Assembly: GCA_002415465.1 (NCBI GenBank)
Contig: DHYT01000064.1
Span: forward strand, 3,999 to 12,640
DNA length: 8,642 bases
Direction of reading: 5' to 3'
DNA from: Desulfobulbaceae bacterium UBA5123
Lineage (GTDB): Bacteria > Desulfobacterota > Desulfobulbia > Desulfobulbales > UBA5123
Below the pieces are notes generated by a model, which made no database searches, was not told the DNA's origin, and saw only the letters and a program-made list of their open reading frames with translations. Position numbers and translations under genes: made by a program. Below are positions 1 to 7,160 of this stretch, piece after piece (position 1 is the first letter of the stretch; each line of letters begins with the position of its first letter).

Positions 1-84
1 CCCCCCCCCCTTCCCCCACCCCCCCCCCCCCGGCGGGGGCCCCCTTTTTTTACCCAACCCCCCCGGGAAAAGGCCAATTCCCCC
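1..84. other. Low-complexity C-rich contig end, probable sequencing artefact
   Basis: These bases are dominated by long C runs, with short G, T and A runs. They lie in the path of a real minus-strand gene. That reading frame stays open but turns into Gly/Pro/Lys-rich nonsense exactly where the conserved GGDEF motif is expected. Clean family-like sequence resumes at about position 85. The simplest reading is degraded base calling or misassembly at a contig end. A genuine homopolymer tract cannot be excluded from this sequence alone. Confidence 0.75.
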
Positions 85-1947
85 CCCGCCATAGCGGGCG
101 GCGAGATCCACCTGCCGGACCGACTCGGCCAGCACCCCCGCAACCTGCTTCAGAACCAGGTCGCCAAAGGGATGCCCGAAGGTATCGTTAACCCCCTTGA
201 AATGATCGATGTCGCAGAGCAGCAGGCAGAGCGGCCGCCGCTGCCGTTCCGCGCGCTGGAGCATGACGTCGAAGCCGTGCTGAAAGGTCCGGTGATTGGC
301 AAGACCGGTAAGGCCGTCGGTGGTGGCCAGGCGATTTATTTTTTCATGGGCGCGGGCCAGATCGATCTTGACCGCCACCTGGGTGGCGATCAGCTCCAGA
401 ATCTGCCGTCCCTGCTGGCTGAACACCCCGGCCGGCCGGGCCGCCACCACCAATGCGCCGATGGATTCGCCATCCTCCTTGCGCAGCGGCACAATGAGCA
501 GCGATTGAAAATCGGCCACCCGCTTGACGTTGCTGAAAATAGGGGCGGCGGCACGATTAACGCCGTTGGTGGGGATAACCCGGTTCCTGGCCATCGCCTG
601 CCCGACCAGTCCGTCATCCTTGCAGAAAACCTGATCCACAAGCCCCTCGGCGCCCAGCCCTTCGGCCCTGGCAATGCGATGGCACTCCCCTTCCCGCAAG
701 GAGATGGCGACAAACTCGGCCGCCAGCACCCCCCGCACCGTGCTGATGGTGGCCTCGAAGGCAGAGGCAAGATCAAGCACCCCGTTCAGTTCACGCAACC
801 CCACCACCACCTGGGCGATGACGGCCCGCTCACGATCCATCTCACACAACCGCCGCCCCATGGCCACATCCAGACCAAGCTTGCCGGCAGCCACCCGCAA
901 GAATTCCAATTCCCCCGGCTGCCAGGCGTCCTTTTCGACACGATCCACGCAGAGCACGCCGTAACGCTCGCTGTCCGCTGGAAAGGCGTCGTCGTCAACC
1001 ACAATCGCAAACACCGCCCCGACATCCTGACGGCCGGCATAATAAGGCAGGCCGCCGAAATCAGACAGCCCGGCCATGGCCACTTCCTTGCCGCTGCGCT
1101 GCAGGATGCCGAAAATGCCCGCCCCACGCGGAAAAGGGCCGCCCGTTACCGCGCGCCGCTCCCCGGCCATCGCTCGCAGCTTGTAGCCGGTGCCGGCGGC
1201 GTCGGGCCAGAACAGCGCCGCGCTCCGCAAGGACAAGGCACTGCGGATAATTTCAAGCTGCAGCTCAAATGACCGGACAACGGTTTCCACCGTGGAAATG
1301 CTGTCGCCAACCGCCTCGTCGCCAGCGGCAACGATATCGGCAACAGCCAGCGGCGGCTCATCAAAACCAAGATCCCTGGCATACTCGCCGGCCCGCGCCT
1401 CCCGCCGTTCGGCAACCACCTGTTCCAGGCGGCGCCGGCAATACGCCCTGCTGTCGGCAAAAAGAAGAAAACCGAGGCTTGCGCCGACATACGCCCCGCC
1501 GTTGATCAGAAAATCGCCCAGCCCCTGCGAACCGAGACGCCAGAGCCCGCCCTCGATGGACAGAACCAGCAGCAAGGGCCAGACCGCAATCCGCAACGGG
1601 AAAATGATGAAGAAGGTGCCCAGCAGCAATACCGGCAGGATGATCGCCTGCGGCGCGTAGGGCAAGGCGATCCGGAACAACAGAGAGGCGGAAACCATCC
1701 AGAGCATGGGCGCGGCAAGCTTGGCGACCACGGAATCGGGAACCCGCCCCTGCACCAGCCCAAACCCGGCGTGAATCGCGCCGATCGCCAGCAGTGCGGC
1801 AAGGATCACGACCGACCAGTGCATCTCGGCCAGCGACTCGCAAGCGCCGGACCCCACCGCCAAGCCGCCGGCCGTCGCCAGCGCAATGCCGCCCACCCCC
1901 TGCAACAGCCCAGGTGAGACAAGATCATCAAAGGATGTTTTTTTCAC
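1..1947 (-). CDS. Membrane-anchored diguanylate cyclase with two GAF-like domains and GGDEF domain, 3' end missing
   Basis: Predicted inner-membrane signalling enzyme that would make cyclic di-GMP from two GTP. Translation from GTG at 1947 gives an N-terminal region (residues ~13-165) with about six hydrophobic segments. A basic helical linker follows (CRRRLEQVVAERREARAGEY), then two GAF-like regions (~215-363 and ~385-530), then a GGDEF domain from ~540. The GGDEF domain shows TTDGLTGLANHRTF at 542 onward, CDIDHFKGVND with metal-binding D579, and FGHPFGDLVLKQVA, leading to RYGG at 618-621. The next residues read GGI instead of the expected (D/E)EF, inside the poor-quality left-end sequence, so loss of the active-site signature is probably artefactual. 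The GTG has a GGGGTGAG Shine-Dalgarno-like stretch 11 nt upstream and an in-frame TGA five codons upstream. TTG two codons earlier is an alternative start. The gene lies 133 nt after prmA beyond a hairpin, so it may be transcribed separately. The GAF ligand is unknown. An EAL domain could follow off-window. Confidence 0.88.
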   Translation of the reverse strand, partial: MKKTSFDDLVSPGLLQGVGGIALATAGGLAVGSGACESLAEMHWSVVILAALLAIGAIHAGFGLVQGRVPDSVVAKLAAPMLWMVSASLLFRIALPYAPQAIILPVLLLGTFFIIFPLRIAVWPLLLVLSIEGGLWRLGSQGLGDFLINGGAYVGASLGFLLFADSRAYCRRRLEQVVAERREARAGEYARDLGFDEPPLAVADIVAAGDEAVGDSISTVETVVRSFELQLEIIRSALSLRSAALFWPDAAGTGYKLRAMAGERRAVTGGPFPRGAGIFGILQRSGKEVAMAGLSDFGGLPYYAGRQDVGAVFAIVVDDDAFPADSERYGVLCVDRVEKDAWQPGELEFLRVAAGKLGLDVAMGRRLCEMDRERAVIAQVVVGLRELNGVLDLASAFEATISTVRGVLAAEFVAISLREGECHRIARAEGLGAEGLVDQVFCKDDGLVGQAMARNRVIPTNGVNRAAAPIFSNVKRVADFQSLLIVPLRKEDGESIGALVVAARPAGVFSQQGRQILELIATQVAVKIDLARAHEKINRLATTDGLTGLANHRTFQHGFDVMLQRAERQRRPLCLLLCDIDHFKGVNDTFGHPFGDLVLKQVAGVLAESVRQVDLAARYGGGGIGLFPGGLGKKRGPPPGGGGWGKGGG

Positions 1948-2010
1948 CGGCAAAACAACTCACCCCATGCATGAAAATTCCGGCGCGCAGACAGCGCGAC
2001 CGGGCCGGAC

Positions 2011-2045
2011 AACGACAGGGAACTCCCCCCGAGTCCCTTGTCGTT
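2011..2045 (-). terminator. Strong inverted repeat between prmA and the diguanylate cyclase gene
   Basis: Two 15-nt arms, AACGACAGGGAACTC and GAGTCCCTTGTCGTT, are complementary apart from two compensating single-A bulges and enclose a CCCCC loop. The hairpin starts 36 nt after the prmA stop codon. It could end the kdsB-mdh-YvcK-prmA transcript or protect its 3' end. No T-run follows the stem on either strand, so it is not a classic intrinsic terminator. It could instead be an RNA-processing site, a protein-binding palindrome or a member of a dispersed repeat family. Confidence 0.45.
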
Positions 2046-2080
2046 GATGTTCGTTCTCAAAAAGCCAGTGGCGCCCAACG

Positions 2081-2956
2081 TCAGGCAGCTGGGAAATAAC
2101 GGAGGGTCAGGCAACGCCATTTCCCCTCCGCGTGGCGGGCAACCGTCTGAAAGCCGTAACGGGACAACGCCTCTTCCATTTCCTCTCCCTGCCGCCCTTG
2201 CAGGCCGGAAACAATCAGCCAGCCACCGCCCGGCAACCGGCCGACGATCTCATCGGCCAGCCGCAACAGCACCGAGGCGGTAACGTTGGCGATGACCAAC
2301 CCGTATTGCTCCGACAATCCCGCCAACGGCGTGGAGGCAACACTCACCTGGTTGCGAAGGCCGTTGGCGAGTATGTTCCGCCAGGCCACGGCCAACGCCT
2401 CTTCACAGATATCGATGCCCAGCACCTGCGCTGCGCCCAGGCGGGCGGCAACCAGGGCCAGGATGCCGGAACCGGTTCCGACATCGAGGATGCGCGCCGG
2501 AAACCCCTCCTCCCGGCCGGCAATCCCCTCCATGGCCTGCACGGCCAGCCTGGTGCTGGCGTGCGCGCCGGTCCCGAAGACGTGGGCCGCGTCAAGGCGG
2601 ATGGTTGAGGCATCAACCGCCGCGCCCCCGCCCGTAACCATGAACCGCTCCGAAATCCGGAACCCCTCCAACCCGGCCGGCAACTCACTTGCCCCACGCC
2701 GCACATCAATGATCTCGGCCAGGGAATCGAACTGATCCACCACCGCGCCGACGGTTCGCAACAATGGGTCAGGATCGGCATTGGCCACCCCGCAAGCGGT
2801 GAGAAGCCATCCGCCGACATACCGGCAACAACGGACCTCCTCCACCCGGCTCAACTCGATCAGCCCTTGATGCAACCGCTCAACCGCTTCATCCCCGTCG
2901 ACCCGGACAAGAATGGCAACCGGGCCGGCGCCGTCGGCGCTTTCGGACAACCGCAT
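2081..2956 (-). CDS. prmA: PrmA-like ribosomal protein L11 methyltransferase (divergent)
   Basis: Class I SAM-dependent methyltransferase of 291 residues, close to the usual PrmA length of about 290-300. PrmA trimethylates ribosomal protein L11 in the cytoplasm. The C-terminal half has motif I ILDVGTGSGILALVAARLGA (156-175), acidic D182 after strand 2, a post-motif ANVTASVLLRLADEI (223 onward, where PrmA usually has ANI), and GGGWLIVSGLQGRQ, matching the PrmA GG-hydrophobic-SG-Q pattern. The central HVFGTGAHAST (125-135) corresponds to PrmA AFGTGxHxTT. The N-terminal ~95 residues, the substrate-recognition part in PrmA, look little like E. coli PrmA, and the usual Asp-Trp...Trp segment is not apparent. 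L11 as substrate is therefore likely but not certain. A GGGGGAG ribosome-binding site (2962-2968) lies 5 nt before ATG. The upstream gene stops 12 nt away, with its TGA touching this site, so translational coupling is likely. Confidence 0.8.
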   Translation of the reverse strand: MRLSESADGAGPVAILVRVDGDEAVERLHQGLIELSRVEEVRCCRYVGGWLLTACGVANADPDPLLRTVGAVVDQFDSLAEIIDVRRGASELPAGLEGFRISERFMVTGGGAAVDASTIRLDAAHVFGTGAHASTRLAVQAMEGIAGREEGFPARILDVGTGSGILALVAARLGAAQVLGIDICEEALAVAWRNILANGLRNQVSVASTPLAGLSEQYGLVIANVTASVLLRLADEIVGRLPGGGWLIVSGLQGRQGEEMEEALSRYGFQTVARHAEGKWRCLTLRYFPAA

Positions 2957-2968
2957 ACGGACTCCCCC

Positions 2969-5266
2969 TCAATCTGCCATCGTCTCCATGGCTTTTCGCT
3001 CGTCAAACAACGGCGCATCATGGCGAAAGACGCGCTTCCGAAAGAATTCCGTCAAGGCCTGCCGCCGTGCCGCCATGTTGACCTGCGCCGGGACCAGATC
3101 ACTGATCTCCACGCGGGCGATGGCCATCTTGTATTCCACATGGGAGGCAAACCGATTATCCAGATACCAGGCGTAGGTGAGGCCGAAGAGGAGTCCCGGC
3201 GGGGTAAATTCCTCGCGACCGTTGATCAACCGCAGGAAGATATCCGGGTTTTCCGCGGACTGCCGCATCCTGGCGAGAAGAAGATAACGCCTGATCTCCT
3301 CAAGGGACAGGAACCCCCGCAACGCCAAAGGGTCACGCAGGGTCAGACAAAAGGCATGGCCCAGCGACTCTCCGTCCTGCACAACCGGCCGCATCTCCTT
3401 CTTCGCCGCATAGTTCCCCAGCAGCGACTGACCGAGCGCCACCAGAAAGGCGGTTTCAAACCGGCTCGGATCGTCCCGCATGTCCTGGCGGATCTTGATC
3501 CGTCCGTCGCCGGGATCGTAAAAGGAAAAAATATTATCCCACCGCTGCGAACGGCACCACACCTCGGTATCGACAAGATCGACACCGCCTACGTAATCGA
3601 GATGCGCCAGGGGGATATCGATATGCCGCCAGAGGATATCCAACACCTGGTCGGTGACCCCGTTGGCCGTGAACGCGCCAATCCGGCGCCTGATCTCGTC
3701 ATAACGACACGACGGCGCCTGCCGCTCCGGATCAAGCAGCGGCGCGGCGACAGGGCAACAAGGAGCAAGATCATACGCCGCCGCAGGCGGCAACTGCTCC
3801 CGGATCACCCACAGGGTACTGATGGCCGTGGCCAGGGCCGCCGGGTCATGCTGCACGACATGCCGCTCCATAAGGGTACGGGGTGAATACACCTTGGTCT
3901 CAATGACGGTGAACCCCATCGCGGCCACCCGCTCCCGATCCAGATAGATGGGCACCTTGTTTTCAAGGGCATAGCTCTGCAGGATATTGCCCGGCACGTC
4001 CTGCAGCCCCAGCACCACCACCTCGCGGAAGAGATCGGCGACGCCGCCGGGGATATTGCGCTGATAGGCGTTGAGCAGGTCCGAGACATAAAACCGCCGG
4101 TTGGGGTCGTCGCGAACCAGATCGGTTTCCCCTTTCTGCCCCCAGAGGTTGGCGATCAACACCTTCATGGCCCGGGCATTGCGTCGGACCGCCTCCGCGA
4201 TGCCCGGCACCTGCAAAACCGGGATGATGCTGGTGTAAAGACTGCCCGGCGCAAAGAGGATGAGATCGGCGCCGGCGATGGCCTCCATCACCTCCGGCAA
4301 GACCCGCGGCGGTTCCGCAAACTCGACAAATACCCGATCCACCGGGCAGCCCCGGCGGGCCAGGCTCGATTTATGCTCGCCGGTGACAAGCACGCCGTTG
4401 GCGTAAAGCACCTTCAGCCTGGCGGGGGTCGCGGTACAGGGCAGCACCGTCCCGGAACGAACCCCGATGCAGTCGGCCAGAAAACGGAGTCCGGCCCGCA
4501 CCGCGGCCTGATCCACCGGCGCGGAGAGCGGAACCGGCGGCAGCTGCTGATAGATGGCCGCGGCAAGCAGAAGATTGCCCACGCAGTTCGGCCGGTCGAG
4601 AAGGACATGAAACCGCTCGTCGACAAACAACGTCTCGAGCAGCTCCTGCACCCCCCGGCGCATGCCGGACGGCAACAGGCGAAGATCGATATTGCCGTCT
4701 GCGAGCAGCGCCGCGGCGGTCGCCGGGCGGGATGCATACCGATGGTTGAAGAGGGCATGAAGGGTGGCGACCACCGGCCGCACCTGCCCGGAGGAAAGAT
4801 GGTACCGCTCCGCCAGCTGCTCGAAACGGATGGAGGCCAGCAGCACATGACGCAGATCGCCCAGGGCGATGAGGGGCAGATACTTCAGCAACTCGCCGGT
4901 GGAACCGCCGTCGTCGGTAACGCAGACCACCGCGGTGGTCCGGGGAAAGACATCCTTCAAGCCCTGAAAAGGGGAACGGGGCCAGTCCGGCGACCGGGAA
5001 TCGCCGCCGATCACGTTGGCAAGCCCGGTCCCGCCGCCGAAAACAACGACCTTCAGATCAGCGACATCCGCCCGCCGCAGGGTCTCGGCCAACTCGGCGA
5101 GCCCGGCGGTGATCGCGGCCGGCCCGGCCGGCGGACCGGTCAGGGCCAACTCGATCATCTTCTCCGCCAGGGTCGCCTGGGGGAGAAGATCAAGGGGCGT
5201 GAACCCGGCGGCGGCCATGCCGGCAAGGCTTGCCGCCACCGTTTTCTGATGGTCGCTTTTCAGCAT
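2969..5266 (-). CDS. YvcK/CofD-family protein with long uncharacterised C-terminal extension
   Basis: Large cytoplasmic protein of 765 residues from ATG 5266. After ~70 helical N-terminal residues comes a YvcK/CofD-type nucleotide-binding core (~70-490). It has VVVFGGGTG (73-81), VTDDGGSTGELL (116-127), ALGDLRH (134-140), NCVGN (227-231), APGSLYTSIIP (339-349) and NLWGQKGET (373-381, equivalent to the YvcK N-x-MTQPGET motif). TDDGGSTG points to YvcK rather than true F420-pathway CofD. YvcK of Bacillus binds UDP-GlcNAc and is needed for growth on gluconeogenic carbon sources and for cell-wall homeostasis. Typical YvcK is about 320 residues. Here residues ~519-765 form an extra region I do not recognise, containing FETAFLVALGQSLLGNYAAK, a long-helix pattern and a basic C-terminus. 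The gene follows mdh by 17 nt. Start choice is uncertain: ATG 5266 has AGGTGA only 2 nt upstream, and the in-frame GTG at 5272 overlaps that site and has no ribosome-binding site of its own. Confidence 0.85.
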   Translation of the reverse strand: MLKSDHQKTVAASLAGMAAAGFTPLDLLPQATLAEKMIELALTGPPAGPAAITAGLAELAETLRRADVADLKVVVFGGGTGLANVIGGDSRSPDWPRSPFQGLKDVFPRTTAVVCVTDDGGSTGELLKYLPLIALGDLRHVLLASIRFEQLAERYHLSSGQVRPVVATLHALFNHRYASRPATAAALLADGNIDLRLLPSGMRRGVQELLETLFVDERFHVLLDRPNCVGNLLLAAAIYQQLPPVPLSAPVDQAAVRAGLRFLADCIGVRSGTVLPCTATPARLKVLYANGVLVTGEHKSSLARRGCPVDRVFVEFAEPPRVLPEVMEAIAGADLILFAPGSLYTSIIPVLQVPGIAEAVRRNARAMKVLIANLWGQKGETDLVRDDPNRRFYVSDLLNAYQRNIPGGVADLFREVVVLGLQDVPGNILQSYALENKVPIYLDRERVAAMGFTVIETKVYSPRTLMERHVVQHDPAALATAISTLWVIREQLPPAAAYDLAPCCPVAAPLLDPERQAPSCRYDEIRRRIGAFTANGVTDQVLDILWRHIDIPLAHLDYVGGVDLVDTEVWCRSQRWDNIFSFYDPGDGRIKIRQDMRDDPSRFETAFLVALGQSLLGNYAAKKEMRPVVQDGESLGHAFCLTLRDPLALRGFLSLEEIRRYLLLARMRQSAENPDIFLRLINGREEFTPPGLLFGLTYAWYLDNRFASHVEYKMAIARVEISDLVPAQVNMAARRQALTEFFRKRVFRHDAPLFDERKAMETMAD

Positions 5267-5268
5267 AA

Positions 5269-5274
5269 TCACCT
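5269..5274 (-). promoter_or_regulatory. Ribosome-binding site deciding the YvcK-like gene start
   Basis: AGGTGA lies 2 nt before the ATG at 5266. It contains the competing in-frame GTG (5272), which has no purine-rich site upstream. The very short spacing suggests weak initiation or coupling to translation of mdh, whose stop codon is at 5284-5286. Confidence 0.5.
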
Positions 5275-5283
5275 GGATGCTGG

Positions 5284-6210
5284 TTACAGGCCGGTGGCGG
5301 CCATCTGCTTCCTGACCGCGGCCTCCGATTCGGCCATCGCGGATTTCTCATCGCCGGTCAACGAGAACTCGAGAATCCGCTCGATGCCCTTGTCGCCGAT
5401 CACCACCGGCACGCCGAGGAAGCAGCCGGAGAATCCGAACTCGCCCTCGACGTACGCGGCGCACGGCAACACCCGCTTGCTGTCGGTGAGCACCGCCTCG
5501 GCCATCTCCACCGCGGCAAGGCCGGGGGTGTAGAAGGCGCTGCCGGTCTTGAGATGGTTGACAATCTCCGCCCCGCCGTGCTGGGTACGCTTGACGATGG
5601 CCGCAAGCTCATCGGCGGAAAGCAGATCGGTCACCGGCACCCCGGCGACGTTGGCAAGCCGCACCAAGGGCAGCATGTTGTCGCCGTGGATGCCCATCAC
5701 CAGGGCATTGACATCACGGGGGGCAACATTGAGGGCCTGGGCGAGAAAGGTCCGGTAACGGGCCGAGTCGAGTACCCCGGCCATGCCGATAACCCGCTCC
5801 TTGGGGAAGCCGGAAACCTTGAAGGCGGTATAGACCATGGCGTCGATGGGGTTGGTGACCACGATCAGCACCGCGTTGGGCGAATGCTTGGCCGCCTGCT
5901 CGGCGCAGGACTTGACGATGGCCACGTTCTTGGCCAAAAGATCGTCGCGGGACATCCCCGGCTTGCGGGCAAGGCCGGCGGTGATGATCACCACGTCGGA
6001 GTTGGCGGAATCGGCGAAATCGTTGGAGCCGGTCACGGCGACGGAAAACCCGTCCACCGGCCCGGATTGTGAGAGATCCAACGCCTTGCCCTGGGGAACG
6101 CCTTCCACCACGTCCAGCAGCAGCACGTCGGCCAGACCACGGCTTGCCGCCCAGTGCGCGGCGGTCGCGCCGACATTGCCGGCCCCGATAATCGTCAGTT
6201 TTTTACGCAT
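5284..6210 (-). CDS. mdh: Malate dehydrogenase, NAD-dependent, LDH-like type
   Basis: Cytoplasmic TCA-cycle enzyme interconverting malate and oxaloacetate with NAD. The 308 residues match the LDH-like malate dehydrogenase class. The N-terminal nucleotide-binding motif is IIGAGNVGAT (7-16), and D33 at the end of strand 2 predicts NAD over NADP. The mobile loop ARKPGMSRDDLL has substrate-binding R82 and R88; arginine at 82, where lactate dehydrogenases carry glutamine, supports malate over lactate. N120 lies in VTNPID, the catalytic pair is D148 and H175 (MGIHGDNML), and R151 binds the substrate carboxylate. No key residue is missing. The ATG is preceded by AAGGGTG at 5 nt spacing. The gene lies 50 nt after kdsB, in a short AT-rich gap, and 17 nt before the YvcK-like gene. 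In YvcK-bearing bacteria the latter is tied to growth on TCA intermediates, so this pairing is functionally sensible, though that link is inference. Confidence 0.96.
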   Translation of the reverse strand: MRKKLTIIGAGNVGATAAHWAASRGLADVLLLDVVEGVPQGKALDLSQSGPVDGFSVAVTGSNDFADSANSDVVIITAGLARKPGMSRDDLLAKNVAIVKSCAEQAAKHSPNAVLIVVTNPIDAMVYTAFKVSGFPKERVIGMAGVLDSARYRTFLAQALNVAPRDVNALVMGIHGDNMLPLVRLANVAGVPVTDLLSADELAAIVKRTQHGGAEIVNHLKTGSAFYTPGLAAVEMAEAVLTDSKRVLPCAAYVEGEFGFSGCFLGVPVVIGDKGIERILEFSLTGDEKSAMAESEAAVRKQMAATGL

Positions 6211-6260
6211 GTTGACACCCTTGAACAGTTTATGTTGAAAAGAACAATATTTGCAAACAA

Positions 6261-7037
6261 TTACGATTTACTTCCACTTCGAATAATCTCTTCCACCCGC
6301 AACAGATCCTGCGGGGTGTCCACCTCCACCGAATCATGCTCGGTGAGCACCACCTTGATCCGGTAGCCGTACTCCAGGGCGCGAAGCTGCTCCAGCTTCT
6401 CAAACCGCTCCCACTCGCCCTCCGGCAACCCGACAAAGGTGAGCAAAAAACCCTTGCGATAGGCGTAAAAACCGAGATGTTTGTAGTAGGTCGGGGCGAT
6501 GGGCTCCTCGGGGTTGCGCTGAAACGGGATCGGTGAGCGGGAAAAATAGAGGGCCATGCCGTGGCAATCGAACACCGTTTTCACATGATTGGGGTCTTGA
6601 ATCTCCTCGGGCCGGATGATCTTGTAGATCAGGGTCGACATGGGCAGGGCCGGGTCCTGGAGAAGGGGGGTCGCCACCTGGGACACCACCTCGGCCGGGA
6701 AAAGCGGCTGATCGCCCTGGATGTTGACCACCACATCCTGCTCCGGGATATCCATGATGCTGGCCGCCTCGGCAAGCCGGTCGGTGCCCGAGACGTGATC
6801 GGGGCGGGTCATCACCACCTCGCCGCCGAAGGAACGCACGCAGGCGGCGATCCGCTCGTCATCGGTGGCCACCGCCACCCTGGAGAGCAGCGGCACCGCC
6901 GCCGCCCGCTCATAGACATGCTGGATCATCGGCTTGCCGACAATCTTCGCCAGGGGTTTCCCCTCGAAACGGTTGGAGTGGTATCGGGCCGGAATAATGG
7001 CCACCACTTTCGGTTGTGATTTATGTTCCAAATCCAT
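6261..7037 (-). CDS. kdsB: CMP-Kdo synthetase (KdsB), possibly specific for 8-amino-Kdo
   Basis: Transfers CMP from CTP to Kdo, or to its 8-amino analogue, activating the sugar for attachment to lipid A in Gram-negative lipopolysaccharide. The 258 residues match the family. Motifs are VVAIIPARYHSNRFEGKPLA (11-30, nucleotide binding), GKPMIQHVYERA (34-45), VATDDERI (56-63), VNIQGDQPL (104-112, with metal-binding D109), ALYFSRSPIPF (162-172), KHLGFYAYR (186-194), EKLEQLRALEYGYRIK (213-228) and VEVDTPQDL (237-245). Most KdsB proteins have QGDEP; QGDQP here agrees with the Shewanella Kdo8N-type KdsB as I remember it. Also unusual is GKPLA preceded by FE rather than the common (F/L)P. ATG 7037 is chosen because AAGGG lies 9 nt upstream; an in-frame TTG at 7046 has purines too close. 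It is probably the first gene of the kdsB-mdh-YvcK-prmA block. Confidence 0.95.
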   Translation of the reverse strand: MDLEHKSQPKVVAIIPARYHSNRFEGKPLAKIVGKPMIQHVYERAAAVPLLSRVAVATDDERIAACVRSFGGEVVMTRPDHVSGTDRLAEAASIMDIPEQDVVVNIQGDQPLFPAEVVSQVATPLLQDPALPMSTLIYKIIRPEEIQDPNHVKTVFDCHGMALYFSRSPIPFQRNPEEPIAPTYYKHLGFYAYRKGFLLTFVGLPEGEWERFEKLEQLRALEYGYRIKVVLTEHDSVEVDTPQDLLRVEEIIRSGSKS

Positions 7038-7099
7038 TATGGTCAACCCTTAACAAAGGTTATGGACAGCCCGGCCAAGGGCGTGATCAAATTCACACG

Positions 7100-7128
7100 A
7101 CTATACCCGAAATCGACCCGCCCCGCAA
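7100..7128 (-). promoter_or_regulatory. Candidate sigma70-type promoter for the kdsB operon
   Basis: On the minus strand TTGCGG (7123-7128) is followed after exactly 17 nt by TATAGT (7100-7105), five of six matches to the -10 consensus; the -35 matches only TTG. Transcription would start near 7093, leaving a leader of about 55 nt before the kdsB ATG. It lies in the 123-nt divergent gap shared with rsmJ, which holds no other gene. Prediction by eye only. Confidence 0.4.
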
Positions 7129-7160
7129 AACGTCAAACAACTGGAGTGTGGTAAATTCAG

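Noticed and set aside
172..1272. Long plus-strand open frame (366 codons) opposite the diguanylate cyclase
   Set aside because: It is His/Pro/Gly-rich with no family resemblance, while the opposite strand encodes clear membrane, GAF and GGDEF segments. This is a typical antisense shadow in GC-rich DNA.
2867..3886. Plus-strand open frame of 339 codons opposite the YvcK-like C-terminal region and the start of prmA
   Set aside because: It crosses two genuine minus-strand genes and has Arg/His/Pro-rich shadow composition. It was considered because the opposing YvcK-like extension is itself unrecognised, but that extension continues one frame with well-supported YvcK motifs.
4373..5533. Plus-strand open frame of 386 codons opposite the YvcK-like core and mdh 3' end
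   Set aside because: The minus strand carries VTDDGGSTG, APGSLYTS and malate dehydrogenase motifs here; the plus frame is a Gly/His/Arg-rich shadow.
6211..6260. Possible internal promoter before mdh (TTGCAA, 16 nt, CATAAA on the minus strand)
   Set aside because: The predicted start would fall on the mdh ribosome-binding site, leaving no usable leader. AT-richness of the gap alone is weak evidence.
7045..7061. Small inverted repeat in the kdsB leader (AACCTT-TGTT-AAGGGTT on the minus strand) overlapping the ribosome-binding site
   Set aside because: Only six base pairs with a bulge; too weak to claim a regulatory hairpin, although it could partly mask the AAGGG site.
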